Shown here: in pieces, positions 36,540 through 47,239 of the stretch | How positions within the stretch are numbered: the first letter of the stretch is position 1 | How the letters are laid out: every line of letters starts with the position of its first letter | NCBI GenBank assembly: GCA_037349315.1 | Contig: JBAIAC010000026.1 | Span: forward strand, 4,030,001-4,094,000 | Direction: 5' to 3' | Length of the DNA stretch: 64,000 nt | Source: Chelydra serpentina | Lineage: Eukaryota > Chordata > Testudines > Chelydridae | Position numbers and translations under genes: made by a program | The notes under the pieces: model-generated | Told to the model about the DNA's origin: nothing | Seen by the model: only the letters and a program-made list of their open reading frames with translations | Database searches by the model: none

Positions 36540-36860
36540 TAACGCAGAAGCTCCCCCCTCGTTCCCCCACATCGCCGGGGGTACACCCGCAGCGCGGAGC
36601 GCCCCCTCCAAGCCCCCCGTCCGCGGCACTGACCCGCTCGCGCTCTCAGGCGGTTACACGCCCCCCCTTCTCCAAGCAACAGCAGCGTCGACACTTCCGG
36701 CCGCCGCGGGGACTGCTGGGAGCTGTAGTTCGCTGCTCGGCCGGTCCCGCAGCGCCCCCTGCCGGCCGCGCCGTGCCCAGCCCAGGTGACTGACGCCCCA
36801 GCCCCGCAGGCGGATTGGCGGCCGGACGGGCGCGATTCGCCTTAACCCCCCCCCGCCCAT
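36540..36860 (-). promoter_or_regulatory. ENKD1: CpG-rich TATA-less promoter, likely ENKD1
   Basis: The region is dense in CpG. On the minus strand it has a ZNF143/SBS-like word, gaactacagctcccagcag (plus 36713-36731), and on the plus strand an ETS/GABP word, acttccgg (36693-36700). This pairing is typical of housekeeping promoters. It lies 7.7 kb upstream of the ENKD1 start codon, where a non-coding first exon is needed. I cannot place the start site. It may also fire towards the plus strand. Confidence 0.55.
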
Positions 36861-36869
36861 TCCGTGTCA

Positions 36870-37170
36870 CGCTCCCCCCTTACTGTGATTCGCCCCCCAA
36901 TTCCATGTCATGATCCCCCTGTTCCCTGTTGCCATTCTCCCCTCCCCCCGGTTCCATGTCACGCTTCACCCCCTCCATACTGTGATTCACCCCCCAATTC
37001 CGTGTCATGACCCCCCCTTCTCTGTCTCACTCCCCCCAGTTCCCTGTTGTGCCTCCCCCCACTTCCATGTCATGACACGTACCCCAACCAAAGAACTGGA
37101 AAATCCATAATTCCCTCACCTCTTATCCCACCCTCCCCACTCTGCCTCATTCAGGGCCAGCAACAGGAGT
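36870..37170. other. C-rich sequence after the promoter island
   Basis: A loose pyrimidine-rich repetition of 'ttccatgtcatgacccccc'-like words occurs about every 60-75 bp (36906, 36954, 37000, 37061), suggesting an eroded minisatellite. No gene seen. Confidence 0.5.
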
Positions 37171-37180
37171 GCCCCTAGGT

Positions 37181-37306
37181 CAGTGGTTCTCAACCTATTT
37201 ACCACTCTGGGCTACCTGTATGGCCCTGAGGATTTCACATGGGCCTCAGCTCTGTGCTGATTCGGCCACATGTGGCCCACAGGCTTGCGTGGCTTGAGAA
37301 CCACTG
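37181..37306. mobile_element. hAT-type MITE with CAGTGGTTCTCAA termini (126 bp)
   Basis: The ends cagtggttctcaa and ttgagaaccactg are perfect 13-bp inverted repeats. The flanks ccctaggt (37173-37180) and ccctagct (37307-37314) match at 7 of 8 positions, giving an 8-bp target duplication. The interior is non-coding. Confidence 0.85.
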
Positions 37307-37929
37307 CCCTAGCTTAATGCACACACCATACCCCAGTGAAATCTTACCATCTCCAGTGCTCAGCATGGTATTGAGACTCCTGTGACGCTTGGTGTTTTTC
37401 TTAAAGCCCCAGCTCCCAGAGTCGTGGGATTACGACACACTCAGTTTGCAATTTAAAAAATGACTACAAGGGAAAAGTGCCCTGGCATAGCTAAAAGTGA
37501 GATTTTAAACTGAATTAGTGAGACTCCCACAGCCCCGTGTAAATGCGCCCATTTCAGTTTAGCTTGGGCTGTATTGATTCAAACAATGGCCCTGCCATTG
37601 GCTCTCCATGGGCAGACTACCCTCACCCCCACACAGAGTCGCAACTGCCCACATGGCTCTGATTGCAGCCTGAGGCCAATAACCCCAAACATTTGCCCTG
37701 AGGAGGGAAAGCAGGAAGAGTGCCAGTTCTGGGGTCTGTAGTATAAAAAGAATCTACAGATACCTCCCCATGGTGGAGATTTCTGATCACAGAGGGCTCC
37801 AGAGCCTAGCAAAGGCAAAACAACAGCTACAGGCTGGAAATTGACACTGGATGACATCAGCCTGGAGCTAAGGTGCAATGTTTTAACCGTGAGGAGAACC
37901 ACCCGTTGGAACAACTCATCAGGGCTTGT

Positions 37930-38105
37930 GGTTGATTCACTGTTATGACAGGCTTTAAATCAAGGGGTGTCTTAGCTCTGCTCTAGCTCAGCCAGGAGTT
38001 CTGGGCTCCGAGCAGTAGCTGCTGGCTGACATTCTCTGGCTTGTGCTGTTAGGAGGGCAGCTGAAATGACCAGTTCGGTCCCTTCCGGCCTTAACATCTA
38101 GCAGT
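37930..38105 (+). mobile_element. Degenerate CR1-type 3' end
   Basis: 'gacattctctggcttgtgct', 'aggagggcagctgaaatga' and 'ggtcccttccggccttaaca' resemble the sense CR1 tail of the type at 3546-3945, strongly eroded. Confidence 0.55.
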
Positions 38106-38339
38106 CAAGGGTGTTCGGAGTCGCCCTGAAAGTCTGTTCCTAGCTAAACAGTGGGAGCTGAGAGGGCTGAACAGCTTTCCCTGCTGCAGCAAAGGGAAGC
38201 AAGAATCAAAGGCAGAGGATCATTTCCAAGGAAGCAAAGACGCTGCAGGCAGTGCACCAGGATCATATGTCTGGGAGTTAGGGGACTTGTGGGTCCCTCT
38301 GTCATTCACAATAGGCTGCCATTCTGTGAAGTGTCCTCT

Positions 38340-38396
38340 AGCCCACGAAAGCTTATGCCCAAATAAATGTGTTAGTCTCGGTGCCACAAGGACTCT
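38340..38396 (+). mobile_element. Retroposon tail, divergent subfamily
   Basis: 'cccacgaaagcttatgccca', 'aataaatgtgttagtctcgg' and 'tgccacaaggactcttc' form a variant of the tail family at 54917-55027, with AAATAAAT in the middle, a form I recall as common in turtles. Boundaries were not determined. Confidence 0.55.
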
Positions 38397-39046
38397 TCAT
38401 TCATTCTGTGACTGGTTCTCTGGGAGATCCAGTCTGATCAGCACACCGGGAGGAGGTGAGAGGGGCAATTTCTGTGGCTTTTAAGGGCCTGCTGCTCCAA
38501 CATTGGCCTCCATTTTCCCCTTGCAATTATTTGCAGGTGCCCTAGTGTCACAAGGGCCGGGCATCTGAATACCAGCTGTGCCCACACATCAGGACTTCAT
38601 TGTTCTCACAATCTCAGCACCCTTTGCATGGCTGGTGCAATTTTGGCCTTGAGATTTTTGCACCTGCAAAATTACAGGCATAAAAACAAAGCCCAGGCTG
38701 AAAATTTCACCGAAAAGGTGTGTTCGGGGCGGGAGGAAAGATGTCCTGGGGCTGCTCCGTTGCCCCTGTGTGGAGGTGAACCGCTCTCAACCGAGGCAGA
38801 CCAGAGGTGGCTTCCTTCACAGCACAGGAACCTTTTCTATCAGGTCACTCTTCAGCATGGGAGCCAAGTCCCTTTACTGTCCCCAGCCAGCATGTAACAT
38901 CTGACAGGGACCAATCCCATGATGCCTTTGCAGCCAGCTAGCTGGGGCAGACCTAATCACCGCTCCCCAGCAGGAGGCCTGGCTGGTGCTCTTTGCTGGA
39001 GCTGGGAGGTGACTGGCAGTTTACGGAGGCCGGAGGTTCTCTACTA

Positions 39047-39584
39047 CAGCAGTTCTCAACCATGGGTCCGGGGGCCCTTGGGGGGCCATGAGCAGGTTTC
39101 AGAGCCAAGCAGGGCCAGTGTTAGACTCGCTGGGGCTCCAGGCAGGGCCAGCACTACCATTAGGCGACCCCAGGCGGTCACCTAGGGCGCCAGGATTTGG
39201 GGGGCGGCGTTTCAGGTCCCTCGGCGGCTGGCGGCGGGAGAGGCTGCCGCCGAAATGCCGCCAAGATCCCCGGCGTCCGAAGAAGCTGCCGCCGAAGTGC
39301 CGGGGTCCAGGACACTATCCAACCGCTGCCGCCCCTGGCTCCAGGGCAGAAAGTCAAAGCCCTGCCATGCGGGGCTGAAGCCCATGAGCCCTTCCACCTG
39401 GGGCTGAAGCCAAAGCCTGAGCAACTTAGCTTTTCCGGGCCCCGGACAATTGCCCAGCTTATTACCACCTATCACTGGCCCTGGCTGCTATATGCAGAAA
39501 AACAGCTGTTATGGCTCAGGTGGGCCAGGGAGTTTTACAGCATGGTGGGGGGGTTTCAGGGGAAAAAAGGTTGAGAACCCCCTG
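39047..39584. mobile_element. hAT-like element interrupted by a second hAT MITE
   Basis: The ends cagcagttctcaacc and ggttgagaaccccctg are imperfect inverted repeats. Flanks ctctacta (39039-39046) and ccctacca (39585-39592) match at 6 of 8. The interior repeats 'ggggctgaagccc' words and is split by the element at 39143-39337. Confidence 0.7.
39143..39337. mobile_element. hAT MITE of the CAGGGCCGG family, nested
   Basis: It begins cagggccagcac and contains the family signature 'aggcgaccccaggcggtcac' and 'gcgccaggatttgggggg'. It ends gccgcccctg, a mutated terminus. The duplication gctccagg is perfect on both sides (39135-39142 and 39338-39345). The central part consists of a repeated 'ctgccgccgaaatgccgcc'-like unit. 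Confidence 0.85.
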
Positions 39585-39592
39585 CCCTACCA

Positions 39593-40060
39593 ACATGGGA
39601 AAAGGGTGCAGCTCCCTGCCACCCCCTGCAATAATAATCCTAAACCCAGCAGCCCTATGTTCTCTCCTCCTGTGGGCCCCATTGGGGGGGGCCTGGGTAT
39701 CAGAGCAAGGCGGAAAACAGGGACCAAGGCAGTGCAGATCTGATTGCAGCTGCAGGGCTGTTGTATCAATGCAGCCCAAGGGCTGGGCAATGGGAAGACT
39801 GTGGGGGCAGCACAGGTCTCTGTCCAGTCCCAGCGTGCTGGGAGGGTCGCTCTACCCCATTTGATACCCCCGCTGAGGAGAGGCATTAAACAGCCTCACT
39901 GCAGCTTCCTCTACCAGAGCCCTGCTCCTGGCTTCTCTGGGGAGGGCTCTCGAGGTGCACAAGGGCATTATTGGATGGAGCAGTGACCCAATGGAGGGAG
40001 CCAGCCCTTCCACGAGGAGCCAGGCAGGGCTCAGGGGGAGCCCGGCTGTGTCAGAAGAAG
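39593..40060. other. Intergenic, nothing recognised
   Basis: No gene or repeat terminus is visible between the hAT insertion and the foldback retroposon pair. Confidence 0.4.
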
Positions 40061-40268
40061 GAATCAGAGGGGTAGCCGTGTTAGTCTGGATCTGTAGAAG
40101 CGACAACGGGTCCTGTGGCACCTTATAGCTAACAGAGGTAGTGGTGCATAAGCTTTCGTGGGTGAATACCCACTTCATCGGCTGCAAAGAAGAAGTGGGT
40201 ATTCACCCACGAAAGCTTATGCTCCAATACCTCTGTTAGTCTATAAGGTGCCACAGGACCCTTTGCCA
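40061..40268. mobile_element. Foldback pair of retroposon tails
   Basis: A minus-oriented copy (about 40085-40180) is followed by a plus-oriented copy (about 40191-40265) of the same tail. Positions 40112-40175 and 40193-40257 are about 64-bp inverted arms separated by 17 bp and would form a long hairpin. The left end begins 'cagaggggtagccgtgttag', a start I recall from full-length turtle copies of this family. Confidence 0.75.
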
Positions 40269-40739
40269 CATCTAGGGATTCACTCAGCTGTGACATGCAG
40301 CTTTACCAGAGCTCGGGGGAGGTTGTTGGCTGGGCCCATGCAGAGGGGGAGGGAGGATGGAGATAGTTCCACCCACTGTGCACAGCTGAAAACGACACCA
40401 GGAGTGGGCCAGGGGAAACTGGTCCCTAGCACTCCATTTCAGACCCATGCCAGAGACTCACTGCTTGACTTGTGGCAAGGCCCGGCACCGCTCTTTAGCT
40501 CAGTTTCCCCAGCTGTGGAATGGGTCTCAAGCGGGCGAGGTACCTACCAAGCGCTCTGGCAAAGCAAAGCACATGAGCAGCGGTTTATCTATAAGCATGC
40601 AGACAGCACCATTGGCTGCAAGGAGACTTGTTCTAGGTTTAAGTGCTTTGCTGGCTTGAGGCTGGAAGAGTTCCCAGCACCTCATGGGACCGAGCCCTAC
40701 GTACCTTTGTGAAGCTCTGAGACCCACAGAGAAAAGGTG

Positions 40740-41300
40740 TTAGGACAAGCTGAACATTAGTGTCAACCAGCTGTTGGCTTCTCCCTAAGCCTCAGAACTG
40801 CTGTAATCACTGCTATTGAACTGAGGTTGAAAGCAACAAGAGGCCTCTTAATTGTTTTATACTTAATTACTTAAAGCACCTCACCTGGGTATTGTGAAGC
40901 TTAATTAGCTGATGCCTGGAACCTGCTATGAAGCTGGAAATCGCTCTGTCATTAAGCAGCGTTGTTATATTTGAATGGATTTTATTTCTTTGCGTATTAA
41001 CCTTGTGGCCCAAGTCTCTGGCCCACCCCATCGAGTTTTAATGTTAAAGCACCAAGAAAGGCTGCACATGGAGCAGACACAATGTCGCGTTGCGCATTTC
41101 AGAGTCGATTGTCAGATGTTCTTAATAACAAAGGGAAGAAAACAACATTTGTAGAACTATTTGATGGTATCGCTTCAGCTATTTCTATTTGCCAGATAGA
41201 TATCAACATTACCGCCACAAACGCAGCAGTCACACCCTGGGAAGTCAAGAAATGTCACAATGAAGGTTGCCTGTGCCTCTAATGAAAGACTGCGTATGCA
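40740..41300. promoter_or_regulatory. AT-rich candidate conserved non-coding element
   Basis: This island has clearly lower GC than the flanks and no repeat signature. It is dense in developmental transcription-factor words: 'ttaattacttaaag' and 'gcttaattagctgat' (homeodomain), 'cctcacctggg' (E-box/ZEB), 'aataacaaagggaag' (SOX/TCF), 'ccagatagatatc' (GATA). A 66-residue open frame at 41082-41282 has no recognised domain and is more likely incidental. Conservation itself cannot be seen from one sequence. Confidence 0.4.
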
Positions 41301-42107
41301 CCAGGGGGCTGCTCCAGCCCTGGGTCACTCCCAGGGCAGGTCATTCAGCAGGAATTTTGGATGTGCACAGAACAGACAGGATTGGTTCCCATATGGTTAC
41401 AGAACTGCAGTAAAGTGGAACAATTTTCAGCTTGTGTGATTGAAGGATACCTGGATGCATATTATAAGACTGTCCTACATGAATGAGGAAAAGTTGAGGT
41501 GCCTTTGTTATTCTTTTGTTCCACTCTTTGTTTCTATGGGGAATTTGCCAATGCAACATCACTGTCTTCCTTTTAAACAAATAAAACGTTAAAAAAAAAG
41601 GCAATGGCTGTTGAAAATAGCAATTCCAGTCCTAATAACCACTGGGAAGCATTTCTTGCTCAATTTTATCCTGCTTTTTCTACAGCAAGTTACAGTGGAT
41701 CAGTATATTTGATTTGGGAGAAATGAAGTAACAGCCGCCCAAATTGAGCTTGAGCACTCCTGAATTTTGAGGGTGTTCAAATCTGGAAGGCAGGTGTAGA
41801 TTCCCTTTCTGAATATTAGCTAAATCTGGAACGGAAAAGACAATTTCTGCTTCCATGGCTCAGAGTGGAAATCCTCCTACGTGCCTGGTACTGTATCTAA
41901 AGCTGCCCAGGTCCTCTAGTAGAGCCTCCCCTCCCTTACTAGGCTTCAGATAGAGAGGTGCACTATTCATTTAGTCCACCCAATTCTTTCTTTGGGGGCT
42001 GCAAGATGGGTCACACCAGTATCCCTAATCCAGTCTGGGGATGTCTTCTGAAGGGGATATCTGGGCCAAAGCCTTCTACTCCTTGGGCATATTTGTTCCC
42101 CCTTCTA

Positions 42108-43880
42108 GGGTTACCATACATCCGTATTTTCACGGACATGTCCGGCTTTTGGGGTTTTAAATAGCCATCCGGGAGGAATTTGTAAAACTCTCAAAAGTTT
42201 TACATCCCAATGCAGAGCGCGGCATGGCTGACAGGGTGGCCCAGCCGGATTGAGCCGCTCGCATCGGGGCCTCCAGCAGCCAGACCCCCTCCCCTGCTCC
42301 CCCTTTGCAGCCTCAGCACGCCGCGCCGGCAGCACTCTGGGGGGACGGGGCTGCATGCTCCACAGGGGAGTGCAGCAGCATGTCTGGCTCCATGCGGAGC
42401 CTGACACGCTGGTCTGAGCAGCACGGTAAGGGAACCGGGGGGTTAGAGAAGGGCCATGGGATCCCAGGGGGCAGTCAAGGGACAGGGAGCATGGGGGGTT
42501 GGATGGGTCGGGAGTTCGGGGGGGGGGCTGTCAGGGGGAGGAGGTGTGGAGAGGGGTTGGGGCAATCAGGGGCAGGGAGCGGGGGGCTTAGATGGGCCAG
42601 GGGTTCTGGGGGGGCCAGTCAGGGGACAGGCAGCGGTTGGATAGGCGTGGGAGTCCCGGTGGTCTGTCAGGGGGTGGGGGTGTGGATAGGGGTCGGGGCA
42701 GTCAGGGGATGGGATCCTAGGGGGGCAGCTAGTGTTGGGGGGTCTCAGGAGGGGGCAGTCTGGGACAAGGAGAAGGGAGGCTTAAATGGGGGGGGGGTGT
42801 AAAGTAATGCACATTGGAAAAAATAACCCCAACTATACATACAATATAATGGGAGCAAATTTAGCTACAACTAATCAGGAAAAAAATCTTGGAGTCATCG
42901 TGGATAGTTCTCTGACGACGTCCATGCAGTGTGCAGCGGCAGTCAAAAAAGCAAACGGGATGTTAGGAATCATTAAAAAAGGGATAGAGAATAAGACGGA
43001 GAATATCTTACTGACCTTATACAAATCCACAGTGCGCCCACATCTTGAATACTGCGTACAATTGTGGTCTCCTCATCTCGAAAAGGATATACTGGCATTA
43101 GAAAAGGTTCAGAGAAGGGCAACTAAATTGATTAGGGGTCTGGAACGGGTCCCATATGAGGTGAGATTAAAGAGGCTAGGACTTTTTAGCTTGGAAAAGA
43201 GGAGACTAAGGGGGGATATGATAGAGGTATATAAAATGATGAGTGGTGTGGAGGAAGTGAATAAGGAAAAGTTATTTACTTGTTCTCATAATAAAAGAAC
43301 TAGGGGCCACCCAATGAAATTAGTGGGTAGCAGGTTTAAAACAAATAAAAGGAAGTTCTTCTTCACACAGACACAGCACACAGTCAACCTGTGGAACTCC
43401 TTGCCTGAGGAGGCTGTGAAGGCTAGGACTATAACAGGGTTTAAAAGACAACTGGATAAATTCATGGAGATGAAGTCCATTAATGGCTATTAACCAGGAT
43501 GGGTAAGGAATGGTGTCCTTAGCCTCTGTTTGTCAGAGGGGGGTGATGGATGGCAGGAAAGAGATCACTTGATCATTACCTGTTAGGTCCACTCACTCTG
43601 GGTCACCTGGCATTGGCCACTGTCGGTGGACAGGATACTGGGCTGGATGGACCTTTGGTCTGACCTAGTACGGCCTTTCTTATGTTCTTATGTCCCGGGG
43701 GGTGATTAGGGGTAGGGGTCCCAGGAGGGGGCAATCAGGGGACAAGGAGCAGGGGGGCGTTGGATGGGTTTGGGGGTTCTGTGAGGGGTAGTCAGGGGGC
43801 AGGAAGTGGATAGGGGGCAGGGCTACCCTCCCCCCCGTGGAGTGTTCTCTTTTTTGAATGTTAAAATATGGTATCCCTAC
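42108..43880. mobile_element. Composite hAT-like element with internal G-rich repeats and a CR1 insertion
   Basis: The left end tagggttaccatacatccg and right end aaaatatggtatcccta are inverted near-matches. Both flanks of the inner CR1 carry the same G-rich low-copy repeat ('gcagtcaggggacagggagc'-type words at 42470-42790 and 43690-43810), so the CR1 landed inside this element. A clear 8-bp target duplication was not found, so the ends are approximate. Confidence 0.6.
42797..43692 (+). mobile_element. Young-looking 5'-truncated CR1 LINE with intact C-terminal ORF2
   Basis: An uninterrupted frame from about 42796 to 43493 encodes the C-terminal 230 or so residues of CR1 ORF2: NLGVIVDSSLTTSMQCAAAV, KKANGMLGIIKKGIENKTEN, RPHLEYCVQLWSPHLEKDIL, GLFSLEKRRLRGDMIEVYKM, ending RQLDKFMEMKSINGY. 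The 3'UTR follows, with 'ctgggctggatggaccttt', and terminates in the tandem ttcttatgttcttatgt. Lack of stops or frameshifts suggests a younger insertion than the other CR1 pieces here. Confidence 0.93.
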
Positions 43881-43899
43881 CATTCACAGGGCCACCCCA

Positions 43900-46240
43900 T
43901 TCTAGCAGTGAGCTCTCCCTTTAAAGCAAGCTGCGAGGTCTCAGCTACCTCACTCCCTCCCCCTCCCTTTCCTGTTGATAGCTGCCAAGGGAATGCTGGG
44001 AAATGTAGTTCTTTTCCTGCTCCAGGGCTGGCTCTATAGGCAGGGAGCTAACCAAGGAACTACAGCTCCCAGGGCCCCCTGTTGGTTCTCAGCTCCCATG
44101 CTGGATCCCTGCTGCTCCTGCAAATTTGCAGCCCCAAGCAGCTGCTTGCTTTGCTGGTGCCTAGAGCCGGCTCTGGGAGTGGGATGAGACACTTTGCTGA
44201 TGCATTTCACAGCTATTTGCTAACAGCAGAGGAATAGTGGGACTCAGAACCCCCTGGGTTCCATTCCAGGTTCTGGAGGGGAATGCGTCTAGTGGTTACC
44301 GCCGTCTCTGTCCCCTTCCCTGCTCCTGCCCCCCCATCCCCCTGTACTCCTATCTTCTCGACCATCAGTGCCTATATAGCCCCCAGACCTTTCCCCCTCT
44401 GCTCCCATCCAACCGCACCCCTGGGTTCCTGTCCCACTCTGTAGCACCCCTCTCTCCTCCACTGCTCCCCCCCACCCACCTTTTCTGGCTACTGCCCCCC
44501 ATCCCGCTCTGCTGTTCCCACACCCCTGGTTCCTGCAAACCCCTCATCTCCCCTGACCCACTCCCCACCCCTCTGCATTCTAAATCAGAACCGTTCCTCC
44601 TCCTTGCTATCTGGGAGCCAGCCCTGGGAGCCTGGAGTGCACAGGAGAGACAGGCTCCCTGTTCTTGGCTCCAGTGCCTGGCCCCACCACAGCTGCTGGC
44701 TGCCAGGACACACAATTACAGGGAAAGTCTGGTCACACGTAGGGGCTCTGAGGGCCTGCAACATGCTCAGTACAGACAGAAGCATCTTGAGGGAATGCAG
44801 CTGCCAAACTGTAACAAGTCTCTGTGGAGCATGTGCAAACTGACATTTTTCAGAGGTTTAGAACTTGGCCAAATTAGGGCAGATTTTCATGGGGTTGGCA
44901 AAGGGCACGTCCTTAACACCTGGGCAAACCCCCCTCCAAATGGCAAGTCCCTGCTACAAACTGTGGGGGAGGGAGCTAGAGCTTTTCAACAAAATGGCTG
45001 TAGCATTTGTTTTAACATGGGCAAAACAAATTTTTCCCTAAGCTTGTTCTTGGAAAAAGCGGAACCATTTTCGCTTAAATTTCCCCACCAAAAAAATCAG
45101 CCTGAGGCAGACACCCAGCAGGAACATTTTTCAGCCCAAACAGTTAAAGTTTGGCAAAGTTATAAGCAACTACAAACAGGGCCTTGTAATGGGATGTGTG
45201 GGCACCCTTTACAGGCATCACTATCTTTGCTGCCTCTGACCAGTGTTTGCCATTTGTTCTGTGGAGTACCTACATTTGTATTGTAGCAAAGGAGAGGTTC
45301 CCGCAAAAAACGTGACTCAACACACATTTGATTTTTTTAAAAGAAATTGAAGAGTCTCCTGCTGAATCACCAACCCCCTTCCCAGCCCCGGCTTGTTACT
45401 CCGTACAAGTACTAACAGCCCCAGCCTGCTTGGCTTGTGAGATCTAATAGGATCCCGGCATAAAGAGAGGCGGTTGCAGAGTAACAATGCAGCTAACGAC
45501 AGACCTTATATGAAAAAACACCAGGGGAACTACACCAGAAAGCCATCCGCAATGCAGTGGAGACAGCTCCAGGGCAGCAGCTTCGGTGGCACAGAGCACA
45601 GGGAACTCAAGGCGGCATCACGGCGCCAAATGCCCCTCGTCCCCAGAGCAGGTCTGAGCGTGGTTTAACCGAGAAGGCACGACAGAGGGCTGAACTGATC
45701 AGCGCTACACATCCAGCATGTGTTGTCGGGTCATGGCAAAGCACATTCCTACCCCAAACACCCAACAAAGGTGGGCCGTAGATAAGCTCCATCGGTCGTG
45801 GTCTGCATTGTCTCGTAGCTGCGTGGCATGGAGATTGCAAAGACCCTGCACCCCAAAAGGTCCACAGAGCAGAGCCATGTGCTTCAACAAGGCTCCCTGC
45901 TATCCATGGCCATGGAGACCAGGCCAGTCCCTGATGGGCTAGCAGTCCCACAGCACTCTCCCAAGTACATGGCCCAGTGCTGTTCTTCTTGGGGATGTGC
46001 TGGGAGCGAGCGCATGCTGAGCACTCCAGCTCCCTACTGAGAGCTGGTTACTGCGGAAAGAACAGCCCGGAGCCAGTCGATGATGCTGGTAGAGTCCGAC
46101 ACCCCCCATCTCTGTGCACAGAGCACCAAAGACTGAGCTCACGGGCCAAAGACAGCCCGGACAGCCCCCAGGGCTCAGAAATCAGGTTGGTTTTTAAGAT
46201 GATGATATTGTAGGGTTTGGTCTGTCGTTCGATTTCTGAA
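43900..46240. other. Intergenic, mixed composition
   Basis: No gene with recognisable domains. 43985-44180 contains eroded hAT-like ends ('ccagggctggctct' and 'tgcctagagccggctctg') and two inverted ZNF143-like words. A 349-residue open frame (44237-45286) crosses C-rich and A/T-rich segments without any domain, and I do not call it a gene. Confidence 0.4.
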
Positions 46241-46245
46241 CTCCC

Positions 46246-46440
46246 TTTCCCTCCCCAGTGTGTGTGGGGCCAATCCCAGCACTCCCCAGTGTGTGGGGGG
46301 CCAATCCCAGCACTCCCCAGTGTGTGGGGCCAATCCCAGCACTCCCTAGTGTGTGTGGGGCCAATCCCAGCACTCCCCAGTGTGTGTGGGGGCCAATCCC
46401 AGCACTCCCCAGTGTGGGGGCGGTCCCATGCTCCCCAGTG
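46246..46440. repeat. 31-bp minisatellite
   Basis: About six copies of a 29-32 bp unit with 'gtgtgtggggccaatcccag' and 'cactccccagt'. Copies differ in the length of the tg/g tract. Open frames on both strands are by-products. Confidence 0.92.
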
Positions 46441-47239
46441 TACAGAGTGCGGTAATTCTGGCCCCACTCATGGGGGTCTGGTGGCTGCCCACCCCAATGA
46501 TCTCATTAATTAATTCTGTCCCTAGCCCCCACATTTGCCCCTCCCCCAGCTCAGCAATTAATTATGCACTCCCCAGCCTCACATCTGCCCTTTACTCCCC
46601 ACCCCCCAGCCCTGCCTCTGCTGTTCCTCCAGCTCCAGGGGCTCTTCACCCCGCCCCGCCTTGCCAGGCTGGGTGTGGCAGGGATGCGGGGGGAGGGGGC
46701 AGCAGACTAGTCCATTGCTCACTCGAGGGGGGAGGGGGAAGAGCCACCCTGAGCTGCCTGGCTCTTTCTGCCCCCCACAACGGCGTAGGCTGCTCCCGCC
46801 TCTTCTCCCTCCTCCCCCCATTCAAATTCCCGCTTGGCTCCTGGGGCTCTTACAGCTGCTTGGACTGGCTGCTCTGCCCCACAGGGTGGGATTGGCAGGC
46901 ACCCTCCTGCCGGGAGTGAACCTGGAGCCCTGAGGTGCCATGTGCTTGTGCAGCATGACCCGCTGTGGGCGTGATTTCCCTACACCCCCCCCTGAATTTC
47001 CCCAACACCCCCCCAGTTTTGTGAACTAGTTACATGCCAATTTAGTGACACCCCCCCCCCAGTAAATTCAAACAGCCCCCCTAATTTCAATTCCTGGGGA
47101 GACCACGGCGCACTGGGCAATTCCCTCCCAGGGGTTCTGCCTGCGCCTCGGCCGGGGGGCGTGTGTGGGGGTCTGACCAAACACTGCGGCTCTGGCCTGA
47201 GGTCGGTTTCACACTCAGCCCTGGCCACCCAGAATGCCT

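Noticed and set aside
35901..36793. Open frames of up to 279 residues on both strands near the ENKD1 promoter
   Set aside because: They translate the G/C-rich minisatellite and CpG island, with no domain and mutual overlap.
41082..41282. 66-residue open frame inside the AT-rich island
   Set aside because: No domain, no splice or promoter context, and the surrounding sequence looks regulatory; listed only as part of the candidate conserved element.
44237..45286. 349-residue plus-strand open frame
   Set aside because: It crosses segments of very different composition, shows no domain or signal, and has no splice or promoter context. Probably chance.
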